Assembly (NCBI GenBank): GCA_039720395.1
Contig: CM077823.1
Location: 33,500,371-33,564,370, forward strand
Direction: 5' to 3'
From: Liquidambar formosana
Taxonomy: Eukaryota; Streptophyta; Magnoliopsida; Saxifragales; Altingiaceae
DNA length: 64,000 bases
Of this stretch, positions 1 through 14,100 are shown piece by piece; positions within the stretch are counted from its first letter, which is position 1; each line of letters starts with the position of its first letter. Both the position numbers and the translations under genes were made by a program. The notes under the pieces are model-generated. The model did no database searches. It saw only the letters and a program-made list of their open reading frames with translations, and was not told the DNA's origin.

Positions 1-825
1 GGTATTTAAGACATATCGTATTATTCTGATTCTTATGTAAATATACACATTTTCGTTATTATATATATATGAAAAAAACATTTTGTCTCTGTGGGATTGG
101 TTGAATGATCATGTTCTAATTGTATTTTTTAGAGGTCATCGTTTATAGAGTATCTCATTGACAATATATATGTGTGTGTATATATATATATAGATATATA
201 TAAACAAAATCTTATTTTGGCCACAATGTACGTATCTTCAACTATTTTTTCCTACATGTCATTTATCCCTATTTTGGCCATTGATGATCTAACATGTTAG
301 ATGTTATTTCATGGAGAAAGTGATAATTCTGGGTTTGTAGATTATGTTGATTAGATTGATCTAGGAACATAAATTTGAATCTATGAGGCTTCTGTTTGAG
401 TAAAAAATGAGCATGCAAGACCCAAGTAATTGTAAATCTCCTTAAGATTCCAGCATTATACTTTTGCAAGGTTGGGTGTCTTTACATCGTTTTATCAAAT
501 CTTTGCATTCAGTCTTTATTCCCTTCCTGATTTCTCTGATGAATGAAAGTTAGTTTGCAAGAAAGTTTGACTCATGGCTTTATGATGCTAAAGGTGATCA
601 TGCTCTTTAATTTAGCTGAGGAGTGGGGGTTTATGAATTCTGTATTTTTGTAGAAGACAGTGTTAATCTTATGCAACCATATTGGCTTGATTTAGGTAAG
701 CATTTTTAGTTACACATATGGAGCAATTGTCAATATCATTTAATTTTCATGGTGTTATATCTCCCCTTCTAAATTTTGATTTTGTAGCCTTGGTGATAAA
801 TGTTGATCATTTTCTTCTTCTTAAG
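1..825. other. AT-rich non-coding sequence
   Basis: No gene or recognisable element is visible. There is a short alternating TA tract near 180-200. The stretch runs up to the splice acceptor of the PDI fragment and may be old intron or flank of that gene, but no upstream PDI exon can be recognised in it. Confidence 0.5.
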
Positions 826-1372
826 GTGCGGACACTACAAAACGCTGGCCCCTGAGTGGAAGAAGGCTGCTAACAACTTGAAGGGAAAGGTGAAACTGGG
901 TCATGTTGACTGCGATGTAGAGAAGGTAATTTAGTCAATTTCAAGATGGGACTTGATGGAGATCAGTGGCAGCAGCCTTAATGGGTTGGAAATGTATGAG
1001 AACTGAAATTTAAAATCGTATTTGTTGCTGCTATGTTTGGGCAGCTGCAAGTAAGCAACCAGACCTTGAGAAGCATGTAGGTGTTGGAGGATATGGGTAT
1101 CCTGCTTTGGTAGCCTTAAATGCGAAGAAAGGTGCATATGCCCCACTTCGAAGTGCATTTGAGCTCGACCAGATTATGTAAGCCTTTCATCTGCTTTACA
1201 TTGGTTGCTGCCACTTCAATGAACAAAAATCTGAATATATAGTCATTTGGTTTCTCAGTAAGCTTGTGAAGGAAACTGGGATGGTAAAGATGGAGAGATC
1301 TTTGAAGAGGATGAGTTCTCCCTTGAAGAGCTGATGGGAGAAGTTACTGCAGGCAAGGATGAGCTGCGATGA
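826..1372 (+). pseudogene. PDIL2-3: protein disulfide isomerase (PDIL2-3 type) gene fragment, degenerate
   Basis: Three exon-like blocks match the second thioredoxin domain and C-terminus of plant PDIL2-3-type disulfide isomerases, ER enzymes that form and rearrange disulfide bonds. Block 826-925 starts at the active site but reads CGHY instead of CGHC, then LAPEWKKAANNLKGKVKLG, and ends at a GT donor. Block about 1032-1177 reads KQPDLEKHVGVGGYGYPALV and ends at GTAAGC. Block 1259-1372 carries WDGKDGEIFEEDEFSLEELM and ends KDELR before TGA at 1370-1372. The two N-terminal thioredoxin parts and about 100 residues between blocks 1 and 2 are absent, as the gap is only about 100 bp. In block 3 roughly 20 residues are deleted between VKETG and WDGKDGE, which shifts the frame. 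The resolving cysteine and the ER-retention end are both damaged. I infer a truncated non-functional copy; a living parent gene should lie elsewhere. Confidence 0.85.
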
Positions 1373-1829
1373 GTTTGAAGCAATACTGTAGGGAGAAGCC
1401 GAGAATGACAATCGAGGCTAAAAATGATTTTGACATTAAGAGGAATGTGTTGTGCTTTAGAGCCTCTTGATTGTTACGTATCTAATTGTCCTTTTGTTGT
1501 AACCAAGTGTGTGGCCATTTGGGTCTGGCTAAATTTAAGTACTAAGAATGTTCATTTTTATTATTTATTTGGTCTATTTGGGGTTGGCTCAATCCCATTT
1601 GCGTTTAATCAAGAAGCTCTTGCTCTCTTTTTATTGAATGTATGTATCAAGTATGTAGCTAAATCATTGAGGAGGTAGAGAAGCTCAGAAAGAGCTTAAG
1701 GAAGGACAGTTGTTAAGACCAAATGGATATCCAATTGCGACTTGAATGTGTGTAGCCAATGATGGTATAGTTTGGGGTAATTTTTAATCACAACATGATA
1801 TCCTAGTATTTAACATAGGGATTGAGCCA

Positions 1830-2035
1830 TCGATTTTTTTTTGAAAATCCAGCATGACCTTATTTATAATTAGAATATCCCAAGTTATCGACTAATCAAA
1901 CTTGTACAACATCAAGCACGCATAAATGTTTCTAACAATATATCAAGGCATCAATTTTTTTTGAAAATCTAGTATGACCCTGTCTATAACTAGGATATCC
2001 CAAGTTATTGACTTCTCACACCTGTACAACAATAA
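1830..2035. repeat. tandem duplication, unit about 120 bp
   Basis: Two imperfect direct copies start at about 1831 and 1951. Both hold a T-run followed by GAAAATC, AGNATGACC, then ATATCCCAAGTTAT and GTACAAC. No coding capacity is seen. It is probably an old local duplication. Confidence 0.7.
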
Positions 2036-4340
2036 CAAAAAAATACTCACCATTCAACCAATAAACACTTCATATGGTAACAAAAATCATATAGCAACAA
2101 TTAGTCCTAAATAGAAACAATTAGTTCCCAATAATAATAAATAAATAAAAACGGGGTTTACATCTATCTTCAACATACAAATCAAACCAAATCCTATAGA
2201 AATTACAACCTAAAATGAATTAAACAAAAATGATTGGGGACAAAAATCAATCTTTTCAAATTGTTCCATGCTTTGCCTACATCTTGGTAAGTCCATAGAG
2301 ATTGTTCATCAAAACCTGAATGGAAAAAGTGAAAAAAAGAGAATTAAAATTTTCACAAGTAAATCAAACCCATATCTTTTCTGCATCAAACAAATATAAG
2401 AAAGTGAAATAAGCAAATGGGGCATCATGTATTAATGTTTACCTCAATATGTAGAAGGGTTATTTGAGCCTTGACAAGTCTCAAATGCCCAAGTTGAACC
2501 ATTAAACTCCATACTCATATTTCTATTCTAATTGCTCAACACTTTCTTCTCTTGCCAACTCCATTTCCACACCTACATTTATTTAAAATTAAATATCTTA
2601 AACAATATGGACCGCCAATTGACAAACTTCACTGCAAGCATATATAACTTTGTAAATTTTAGCAAGTCTAATTTAAAAAAGTACCCAAATCTCAATCAGA
2701 TCTTACATTTACTTCTTAATGTTTATAGAACCGAGTTCATACACCACCCAAAGCTGATATAATCACAGAAAGAAACAAAATTAACTTCAAAAATGAAAGT
2801 ACCATTCCACCATTTCCAACTACAAAACACCCAACTATAACCAAATTACTATCAAAAACCAAAATTTAATTCGAAATTTGGAGTACCCATTTCTCCATTC
2901 CATTGAAAAACACCTAAACTAGACCCAAATCACCGTCAAAAACGAATTGTTGCTAATTTGCTATATGATTTTTACAGACATAAAAAATCCCTAACCCCTA
3001 ACACTAGTCACTAGCAGCAGCAACATACCGGGGTTTTGGGGGGTGCCCACGACGACAGGCAATAGTGGGAGTTGCCAACCGTAGGTGACTAGCAAGAGCA
3101 AGCAACGGGAGGTGCTGACAACAAGAAGGGGGTTGCCGTTGCCACCAATGAGTGGATCTGAGAGTGGATGAGAGAAATCAGGGTAGAGAGAGAGAGAGAG
3201 ATTGAGCAGGGGCAGCGACAGTGGGTGCCGACGAAGGGGAAGGAGGAGACCCACAGTACTCCTGTCGCCGATGTCGTAGCCGAAGGCCGAAAAGAGAGAG
3301 AGTGGCAGACGAGAGGAGAGAGTGTTCGATAGCTGAAATGGCATTCAAAATCGCGAAATCAGTTTTGGGCTCCCTTCTGAAATCTCAAAACGCACAAAAC
3401 GGTAGTGTTTTGGCTCCGTTTACCTACCTGCACAGCAAGCATCGTTTCCTCCTAACGGCAGATTCACAGCCCAAATTGTAGTCGTTCAACCCAAGCCTCC
3501 TCCACGTGTCATGAATCCTACGGTAACTGCATGCTGCAGTTAAATTAACAAACTGCAGCAAATCTGAATCCCCATGGGGACCATCATAGCTTGAAATGTG
3601 TTAATGCAGACACTATCCAATGCCACTCTTTGAGGCATCTCACCCCGAAAGGGACGGAAAGGGTGCCTTCGAGCATCCTCTTTTTTTTTTCTTTTTTTTT
3701 TTTTTTTCCTTTTTCCTCTTACTTTTAGAAATTGCAATTTATAATGAAATTATTTAAAATATTATTAACTCTCTCATGGGTAGAATTTACACAAATTCCA
3801 CATGAGTATTACTTTCATCTTATGTAACCAACTTGTAAATTTTATTTTATTTTATTCTTTTTTTTTGCAAAGAGGAGCACAATTTTATTTATTTTTTGAA
3901 CCAAATAATGTATGAATTTTGAGACTGTAATTTCTTATGAGGAAAAAAAAAAAAACTTAATTATTTTTTTACTTAATAGTGTTTGATTGAATTTGTTTTT
4001 ATTTTTTTTCATTTTTTATCAACTTCTGCATATATATACGATTTTGATGTGATAAATATAATGAGAAAACACAAATATTAAATTCCATATCAAAATAACT
4101 AAAAATAACAATGGGGGTGTTTATGAAGACGCCTTTATATTTTGCTTATAATATGACATTTTAACCCTTATTATCATAAAAGTCCTAGTCTAGACCTAAT
4201 CTGGAGATAAATTCGAATGTCCCCACTCCAAGTCTATCAAATGACAAAAGGAGCCCACAAAATTAAACAAATTAATAAATTATTACTTCTTCCCTGTCTC
4301 ATAAAGTTAGATCAACCTTTTTTTTTATTTTTTTATTTTT

Positions 4341-4371
<31 letters not shown>

Positions 4372-7300
4372 AATATGTTAACGACCTATAGTATTTGTTT
4401 ATTATAAAAAGTCGAGCCATTATTATAATTATTTTACTTTATCTCCAATACTCTTTTCTTTTGTCATTTAAATATTTGAAAAAAAAAAAAAAAAGAATAG
4501 AAGGAAAAAATATTAAACAAGGAAATGTTAATACACTTACTGGGGATTTGGATTTGCTGCAGTTGCCCACTTTAACTGGAGCGTCTAGTAACCGATAGAT
4601 TGACGACACATGTCCAATTAAAGTGATCTATGGTTGGGATTCAAAATGCACAAAAACAAAGTCGTTTGAAGGCAAGTAGCCTGACGTTTACAAGCATTGT
4701 CTCAAATTCATTTTCGTCAACGTAGAGATTAATCAACCCATCTTTTCATTCTTTCTATTTTATGGCTCTTTAATCTTATTCACCTAGAGCAATCATATTT
4801 GTCATCTAGAAGGTAAGGGAAGATTGAAAAGAATGTTGCTCATTGAATTTCAGTAGGATGAATTAAAGAGAAGAAAATCTCTGTTGATCTAATTGATAAA
4901 TACCCATCAAATTTTGGGAAAATAGGCAGTGAGGAAGAGATATATTTGAAAAATGATGCAGCTGAAATAAGAATGTTGAGATGGACCAGTCTGCACAGAT
5001 AAGAAGTAAAGGGGACAAGAACAAGAGGATCCAAAAAAATTGTGGGTCAAGGGGGCAAGGAAAGACAGGATAGTAAATAATTTAGCTCAAGATTGATGTA
5101 GATGAAGCAAAGATGAATACATATATAGTTACATGGCAAAAAATGATTGGTGTAGCAGACCCCAAGTAATTTTGAACAAGACTTTACACTGTGAACCTAA
5201 ACCAATATGATTATATATGATTATTTTTATTTTTATTTTTTGTGTATTATGCTGCTGCTATTGTTTGGGGTTAGGGATTATTTCTTATGTTGATTAAATT
5301 GTCATATAGGGTAGTAAAAGATCCATCAGTTTTAAATAGTAATAGAAGGTCCATCACAAAAATTAATTGAATTTATTCAAAAACCAGCGAAGTTGATTAG
5401 TGAAAGATGCATGCTTTCTATCTGATGACAAAAGAAATGGCACAACTCACCAAAATCTGTTCTTGTATGATTTCAAAGGAACCTTGGTCCCTTCAATATG
5501 CAGTCATTTAAAATTTTTATCAAAGCAAATCATGAATAGTAGTGGCTATTAAATACCCAATTCTAATGGAGTTGTGGTCTAGAAGAAATTCATCATGCTT
5601 ATAGCCATTTTGAAACAGGAAATAGTTTATTTTACTCACAAAGACATCACACTGTAATTGGTAACTAAGAGGATAAAAAAGCACCCGACAGTGCCTTGAC
5701 ATGGCTCGTTGAATTCTCTAAACATGTGAATTGATCAAATAAGACAACGAAACATTAATTTGCGGGATGATGCCGACATAATCTGGATGAAAAAGAAAAA
5801 AAAAATAGCATGAAAAAAAATAGCAGAGATAGCAGCAGCATATAGCATGAAAGAAAAAAAAAATGGCCTACATTAATTTGCCGACGATTGTGATTTAATT
5901 CAAATTTCAACTTTGCTTTGTTTTAGCAGGTGACGCCGACATAATATGTCACAAATTTTCTATAAAACATTAAAGCATCCACCATTTTTGGGCCTATTTT
6001 ATGAGCATATTGCATAAAGAAGTCAGATTTAAAAAATTGATTTGTGTCTTTAAAAAATTGATTTGCGTCTTTAAAAAATTGATTTGCTTAACAGCACACA
6101 AAACCACAATAGCAGGGAAAAAAAATTAGGGGTTTCAGATCTAAATCCCGCAGCAGCATAGCATTGCATTTCAACCAAAAGAAAAAAAAAATTATAAACC
6201 CTAAACTCACCAACGGGAGGTGGTTTGAGTGAGATGCCGATAGGATTGTGAAGAAGAGCTCATCGCCGACGGGAGTTGAAGAAGCTCACCGCCATGCACC
6301 GTGCTGTGGATGGGGGAGTCGCTCGTCGCCGACGGGAGTAACAGATTTTTGGGGTTTCACTGACGACAGAAAAGAACGGAACTGAGGGCAGAAGGGTTGC
6401 TCTGACGGAAGGGCGAAGGGGATGAAGAGGAGCAGAGGCGGAGAGGAGAGAGTGGAGAGGAGAAAAGAGTAGTGAGGAAGAGAGAGAGTCGAGATCTGGT
6501 TTTGAAACCAGATTTGCGTTTTGGCTCCTAAAAGGTTTTCCCCAAACGCTGCATTTTGGGGCCAACACAAACAGCGTAAAAGCCAAACGGCCTCCTTGCA
6601 ATTCATCTCAACTGTTCATGGACTAAGCTACCACATGTCGTCCATCTATTGGCTACTGGACACTACAGTTGAAATGGCCAACTACAGCAAATCCCACTCC
6701 AGATTTCAAACCAAACCTAGAAACTGATAGGATTAAAAGGTGGGATTTTATCTTGCCTAAATGGCTTTGGCTCGTTCAGTCACACTTGTTGCTAATTGGC
6801 TCGTTCATGTCACTGGCTCGTAGCTTTGTTAGAAGCTATCTTTCAACTTTACATTCATCTTCTTGCACTATCTTCATGTGATCAAACAGTATTGGAAATT
6901 CTCAAAATAGCTAGAGAACAAAGCAAAATAAAAAGCTGGCCACAAGAAAACTTGTGCTTCATTCAAAATATATATCGTGCTGTTTGCTGTATCTTGTTTC
7001 TGATTTCCCTTCTTCTTGTTGCATAATGACTCAAAATTTCCCAGCCACAGAGCCACTAGAGGTGGCAGCCCAGAGAAATTTTATTTTCCTGAATATATAT
7101 TTGATCATTTATTTCCCATTCACATGCATTTGAGTGCATAGGTTCATGATTTAGAATCAAGTCACACCAAAATACCTTTATTTGAAACAGAACAAGACCC
7201 CCACCCCCAACAACAAGCTCCTTCAACGACAACATTGTTCAATGTTGGGACATACCACAATCGAGAACACAAAAAATCCAATATAGCTGTTACTTACCTG

Positions 7301-7735
7301 AGAATAGCCCAAAGGGAATGAATCAAATGGCTTCCACAGCCCGAGATGTTTAAGAAGTTTTATTTCCATAATGACATATCCTTAAAATGTAAAATAACAT
7401 ACAAGTCTTACAGAGAAAGGGCAAAAGCTCTGTTAAAACGGTACCTGGGTGCCTGTGCATCTAAACTTTTATGATATTCTTTTTCACCTCTTAGCCATCA
7501 AAATGAATATATGAAAAATATGGACCTCACCTCAACAAATTAAGGAAAGATTACACATCAACGGATTTTCAGAAAATGTAATATACACACTTCCAGCAAG
7601 AAGTGAACAAAAGAATCTGTTATCAGCAGCACTGAAATCCTTCATGTTAGAAAATACAATTACCAAACTACAACGATAAAATCTATACATGTGAAACTAA
7701 CCAGCAGTAAATTTGGAATTTAATACTTCACTTTG
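2036..7735. other. intergenic sequence without a supported gene
   Basis: The region is AT-rich, with long A/T runs (3680-3710, 4321-4372 including a TA microsatellite, 4479-4494). Two GC-richer patches at about 3000-3500 and 6190-6600 look alike in composition: both contain a phrase like CAACGGGAGGTG, purine-rich GAGAGAGA and a nearby CTGCAGT-type tail. They may be two copies of a degraded repeat. Short open frames there are arginine- and proline-rich and show no recognisable domain. Confidence 0.45.
6028..6090. repeat. triple 21-bp tandem repeat
   Basis: Three consecutive copies of TTTAAAAAATTGATTTGYGTC are seen, the last one diverging at its end. This is a simple local repeat with no evident function. 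Confidence 0.85.
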
Positions 7736-7791
7736 TTACATAGGAGCTTTATCTCGATATGGCGGCGAAAGATACACCCCAGGATAAGGAT
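7736..7791 (-). other. duplicated alternative terminal exon of copy A
   Basis: About 104 bp downstream of the normal last exon lies a second copy of it, again preceded by a CAG acceptor. Spliced from exon 6 in the same phase it would encode DPYPGVYLSPPYRDKAPM and then TAA, giving a 256-aa isoform. The codon matching the normal TGA is CGA here, so the frame runs on to the TAA. Sequence downstream of this distal copy resembles the 3' flank of copy B, so the distal copy seems to sit in the original position and the used exon is the added one. Splicing to it is not shown by the sequence. Confidence 0.6.
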
Positions 7792-7856
7792 CTGATAAAG
7801 CATCAGAAGAGAGATTTAGAAGGTGCTACTTCACTGTGATACTTAGAAGCTTTATC

Positions 7857-10800
7857 TCAGTATGGTGGTGGAGGATATACTCCAGGATACGGGCCTGATT
7901 GAGAAGCAGAAGGGAGATTTAGTTTAGTATTGAAGTTGAAATGTAAAGCAACAAGAAGTGTGGAGCAGGAAGAGAACTTACCAGGGGGATGATAAGGTGA
8001 GGCTTGTGGAGGAGGTGGATATGGTGGTGGAGGATAAACTGAAGGTGGTGGGTACGGTGGAGGAGGATAAGAAGTTGGATGAGGGGGAGGGTATGGGGAT
8101 GGGGGATATGCAGCTGGATGAGGGGGAGGGTATGGGGACGAATGAGGTTGATATGAAGGATAGGGAGACTGGGATGGGTAGGCCGCAGCTGGCTGTGGAT
8201 AAGGAGCTGCAGATGCTGGTGGGGGTGTAGAGTATAGAGAGACTTGGGGTGTGGACGGAGCTACATATGGTGGTGCTGATGGAGTAAAGCTTGTGCCTGG
8301 TTTCTGTAATGACCCAACAATGCAAAAGAAGAGTTACAGACTTGATTTACTAAAGACTCTCAGAAAATACACACAAACTATGTTAGTTAATAATAACCAA
8401 TAAGAATACTAAAAAATACAAGGCTGCTTACATTAGCATTCCCATAATGCATTATGAGTCGAACTTCTCCTGCATATCTGCAATGGGAAAAAAAATATTT
8501 GCTTTAAAGTTAATAAATTTTGATGGGTTATGCTGAAGGGTTTGTCAAGTAGACTGTAGATAACTTACACATGAATGTATCACATGCCAAATCCAAGAAG
8601 AGTCAGAAAACCATAGGTTATCAGTTTGATTAATGTCATAAACACAAATACCTCTTTCAACAACATTTTAGAGGAAAAAGAATCCCATGATTCATGCTTG
8701 TTAGAAAAATGGAATGTTGTTTTATTTGCATAGGGTTTATGGTGGGATCGCAAACGTACGTGTAAGGGTTAATATCAGAGAGGTCGGCCACGTGTGGCGA
8801 CACATAAGGTTAAAAGTATTTAAGCCCGACGTGAGAGAAAAGCCATCTGGGAGTCGAGCAAAAGGGAAGATTAGTAGCGAAGGAGAAAACCTTTCATATG
8901 TGAATTTCAGTCCGAAGATTCCTAGAGCAGGGTGATTATTAGAAACCTTCCTTTGGTCTAAAAATAAAATCGGAATCTCCTTGACTTGAATGCTTCCAAC
9001 TAATCTCTTCCCAATGAAACCTCTTGGGCCTTAGATAGTAAAGGACTGGATGTGACCTCCCTGAGTGGTAGAGGATCTGCAAAGCATAGCCTGTAGGCAA
9101 GCTGAAGCCCTATAGATTGCAGATCATCTACCACTGCAGAGGATGAAGCATTTTTTGATGTTTTGAGATGATTTTTGCTTGTAATTAATGTTTTTTCAAG
9201 CTTCTTAATAAACATGCTTATAAAAGTAATTAGAGTTAAAACATTAACATTTTATGGTGCAAATCATGAGGAAAAAAAAGACCAACATTGTTGGTCAATC
9301 ATGGATTGAGCATGGTTTTTTCTAATTTTTTACCAACATTGTTGCTGCAAATCATGGCTGCAGCACACATTTTTACAACCATGTCATACTGACACGATTT
9401 TAAAAAATTCCTTTTGTGTTAAAAAAATGCCCATTACATGCCAGACATATAAAACTACTTCCATTTCTTGAAACTTGTTACAGCATGCAGTAAGAAAAGG
9501 AAGAAGGGGTTTTGCTACTACTGCAATGAATAATTCACTCCAAAACATAAGTGATCACTAAAAATATCTAGTCAAATAAAAGGAGGATATAGGACATCAA
9601 TAGATTTTAGAGACAGACAATGGCAATTCTCAGACTTCTACTTTTCAACTGGATGACAAGGTTGAAATTAAACAGAGGAATATTATGATGCTTCAGGGTG
9701 AAGATGTTATTAAGGAGTTTCATACAATATTCAAATAACTTGGCATCCTATTCCAAATGACAAATTTAAATTCTATTCCATGTTTATTAAAAAAAATTAA
9801 AAAAATAAGAAGTCAAGATAATATAAGATTTTAACTTCTTTCTTGTTTCATATGGGAATGGAATTGTAAGGAATTTACAATATTCAAATTATTTAGCATC
9901 CTATTCCAAATGACAAATTTAGATTCTATTCCATGTTTATTAAAAAAAAAAAAGAAGTTAAGATAATATTAAATATTAACTTCTTTCTTCTTTCATATGG
10001 GAATGGAGTTTTTAAGTCCTGTGAATGACCTGAGTAGAGTCGCTGATTATGCTATTCAAATCCAAATCATGGGGCAAATACTAATATCAAACAACAAGCA
10101 ACTTAACCCATACATGCCATAAATTCCAAGAGTGTTAACAAGGGTTCTTGGATGCACAATTTCAATAATCCAGTTGAAGGGTTGTTTTTTCACCTGCCAG
10201 TTTTAGTTTGTAGCGTCCAAGGGCTGTCATCGTAACCCTGCGAAAGAACTTTCTGAAGTAGAACCCTAGGAACAGCAAACCCAAAAAGAAATCAGCCAAT
10301 TTGAGATTAAAACCATAAGGGTTTTTCAACCACTATTTGGTTAGAATTTCAAAAGTAACTTTCTTGCTTTTAAAAGCAAAATTCAATGCAATTTTTGCTC
10401 TCAAAAGCCATTCAAAATGATAACACAATCATGCCTAAAAATTCACATTCCAACTAAAATATCATACAATACGAGATCAAAACCAAAAGGCAGTGTGTGC
10501 ATATACCAAACGATTTTGATCACCTGTATGACGTGCCGAATGTCACGTCATAATCGAAGGCATTTCTTCATAAAAATAAATAAATAAACTCGAAGGCAAT
10601 TGTGACCATTATGTGATAGTAGGGTGGCAAAGTTTGACACAACCCGTGAACACGACTTGAACCCAACATGAATTTAGCAGGTTTAGGTTTATTGCAATTG
10701 TTTTCGGGTCAAAATCAGGTGAACCCAGGTAACCCATATAATAAACAAGTCATTTTTAAGTCTACCCATGTAACCTGTTTTGACTCACATTAACCCATTA

Positions 10801-11080
10801 AAATGACATTATCTTTTTTAAATAACTTTTTAAATCCGCTTTATATTTAGCTGTTTATAAAACTAGCTTGATAGGGAATGTTTATTTTAGGACGATGTAT
10901 TTTTTTTGTCATTTAATATAGGGGACTTTGGCCATGAGTCTATATTAGTGCACTTGTATAGCCATAAGTCTATGAAAAAACTTATGTAACCTCAACTCCA
11001 CATAACTAAGCCATGGACAAAAATACCCTTCAAATGCTACCAATATAAAAGTAAAAACCATGATTTGATGAAGCCAGATC

Positions 11081-11123
<43 letters not shown>

Positions 11124-14100
11124 TCCCATCCTGCTCCATTGGCAACATAGTGAAAGTCATCAGCAACATCGCACCAAAACTAGGATAACTGACGATAATG
11201 AGCCACCACCCTCAAAGAGAGGAGAGGGTGAGCTCGCACCAGTTTTATATTCAGATTTGTTTATTTGCATTGTTTGTCTTGCTTATCTGGTCTATCATTT
11301 TTTATGGTGTGGTGAAGTGAAATCTCTCACACTCTTTTCATTCTTTAAGTTTTAATTCCTTTCATCTCCATTGGAAGATCAAAGCCCTCTCTCTTTAGAA
11401 GAAGCAAACTTAAAATCAGAAATGGAGGTGGGTGGACTATCTTGAAACGTGTAGGAGAGATAGGGAAGTGAGGAGAGTGGGTCCCAAGACAACCCACGGA
11501 TGATTTAAATGGTCAAGGAGTTTTAGAAATTAAGTGATTTTACATAGTGATGAAAGGGAAACCGAAAAAACAGACCAACTGAACCGGACCAAATCCAACC
11601 GAATGGTTTCGGCCGGTTTTTCCAAGGCTTCAATCAATGGCACAAATTCTCGGTTTTCGTTTAGGTTAGTGGTTCACCTCATTCTTATACTGAACCGAAC
11701 CAATTTTTATAAACATACATTATATGTTAGATGTTGAAAACGACGCCGTCTACTAGGGGGGGGGGGGGGCGGAAATAAGCAAAAAACCCTAATTCTATAT
11801 CATTCCCCCTACTGCCTCTCAAGAACTCTCTACCCTTCCCTGCTTTAGTAAAAAAACAATCTAACCATAACCCTTTCTTCTCCCCTTCTCTCCCAACGAA
11901 TGGCGAACGATGGCTCTCGATGGACGACAATGATGATGATAGAGGTGATCTTGCCACTGCTACTCACCGTCGCTGCTGCCCACCGCCGTCACTGCTCACC
12001 ATTGCTGCTGCCCACCGCCGTCACTGCTCACCATTGCTGCTGCTCACCACACCGTTGCTCACCATTGTTGTTGCTCACCGCAACTTTTGTTCACATCTGT
12101 TGCTGCTCATGCTAGCGAATCTGTTGTTGCTCACGCTAGCGAATCCTAAATTAGTTAGGATTTTCTCATCCACTTTTGATTCCGATCCGATTTAAGCCAT
12201 TCTCATCCTCGGCGACAGAATCAATCATCAGACCTTCGAGTCTATCAAACAGGTCAGTCTTCTCTTCAATCTCAAGCTTAGCTGTTGTTTTCGAAATAGA
12301 TTTTCCCTTTTCATCTTCATCTAGATCATCTGGTTTGGATTTTTAAAAAAATCTTTGAACATTGAAGGGTGGATGCAGTTTTTGCGAAAAACCAAAAACC
12401 GATGAAACCAAAGCAAATTTAAAAAAACCCAATTTGCACAATTTTTGCCAATGTTAGTTGGTGTCGGTTAGAAAAATGGCAAAACCAACCTCAATTCGGT
12501 TTAAAAAACCATAGTTATTAAACCAATACCAATCATTGACCCGATGTAGAGGTCAGGTCACTAGTTCAACTATCGGGTCACCTATTGGACTGGTTATATA
12601 ATTAAAATAATAATAAATAATTAAGATAATACCAAAAAATAAAATGTATACATTTAGACTTTAAATAATGTGTTGTGAAGTTTTTCTCATAAGCACTAGG
12701 TGGTCTAGTGGTTAAGAACTCCTTTACTGTGTACATCCATGTTTCTACTCTCCATATACACACAAAATGTTAGAATTTTTAAACACAAGCTAGGTCCTTG
12801 AGTATTAGTACCGGTCCAACCGAACCGCATCCGGTTCACATAAAAAACCGATGGTTTAGACTGGTTTAATCCGGTTCGTCTGGTTCACATGTATTTCCGA
12901 TCCAATTAAGAAACCGGACCAATCTAGTGTCTAGATCACCAGTTTACTGGTTCAACCGACCGGTTTGGTCCGGTCCAGCTTAAATAACACTGCAAAAAAC
13001 TCCTCCAAACCAACCGAAACCGAGGCAATTAGATCCCTAAATTTACGTAATTCATGTGTTAATGTATATTGTCTTTATACTCTATACTGTATATTATACT
13101 TACCATAATTGTATTGTACAACTAACTCAAAATATGCCTAACAAATTTTGAGAATATGCTATATATATAAACATACAAAATGGGATAACAGTGGCACATT
13201 CTGAGAATATGCTATGAATTTGCTAGACATACTATCATATTCCAAACTAGCTGTACAATACAATTACGGTAAGTACAATATACAGTATAGAGACAATATA
13301 CATTAGCACCATGAATAAATTCTAGAAATTTTTTCCCTTTTTAGGGAAAAAAATACTCCTAGAAATTGAGTGATTTTGTTTAGTTATATTTGAGAAATTA
13401 AATCCACACAAAGATAGCTATATGAAGCATTCAAGCAATTACATGCAAGTATGTAACTGTTTCAAAAACATTTATATATTGTCACAAATATTTTAATTTT
13501 ACTTTCTTTTTTAGTTTCCAACACATAACATAAACTGATTTAATAAGTTACATTCACTCAATATAATTGTTTTGTGTGAACGATTGAAGTCACACAAAAA
13601 CAGTTACATGTAGTCAATGAAAGTATTTTTATTTTTTTTTTTAAATAATTTTATATTCATCGCATGTCTTGTTTCGAAAGTCTCATAAAAAAGATTCCAA
13701 AAATATAAATTTTATGGAAAACCAATGTGTAGATTAAAAGTTGTGTTATTTTAAAGTTTGAAAAAAAAAAAAAAAAAACCAAAAAAACAAAAAACAAAAA
13801 ACAAACAAACAAACAAACTTAAGGGTAATATTGACTCTATACACCAAACATCTTCACCAAAACACTCCCATATTATTTAAAAATGGACTTAGAGCTGCAT
13901 AAGTCTAATAAAATGGAATTCTCACAAAATTTCCCTTTTATATATTATGGTGATATGTTGGAGGATGAAGACATATGATATGTGAAATGTGATGTTTTAA
14001 TTTAAAATTATGCTTATAGGTTAGGTTATCAATTTTTTATAAATTGGTATATTTGATCCCCTAATTTTTTTTTACTTGAATATTTGAATATGATAAATAA

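Noticed and set aside
2991..3481. Possible small genes on either strand in the GC-richer patch
   Set aside because: Arg- or Leu-rich low-complexity reading in all frames, no homology recognised, similar patch at 6190-6600 suggests repeat DNA.
7958..8325. Open frames on both strands across the proline-rich exon, one rich in Ser/Thr/Ile and one in Glu/Gly/Met
   Set aside because: They are other-frame readings of the YPPP-coding exon 6 of copy A; splice phases and copy B support only the Pro/Tyr frame.
8714..8935. 73-residue Arg/Lys-rich frame in intron 4 of copy A
   Set aside because: Intronic, no recognised domain and no matching frame in copy B.
11900..12195. His/Leu/Thr-rich open frames starting MANDGSRW or MDDNDDD
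   Set aside because: They follow an imperfect CACCGCCGTCACTGCTCACC-type repeat; no domain, no consistent splice structure.
12690..12790. Possible tRNA or SINE with GGTCTAGTGGTTAAG
   Set aside because: Only an A-box-like phrase is visible; no B box at the right distance and no cloverleaf.
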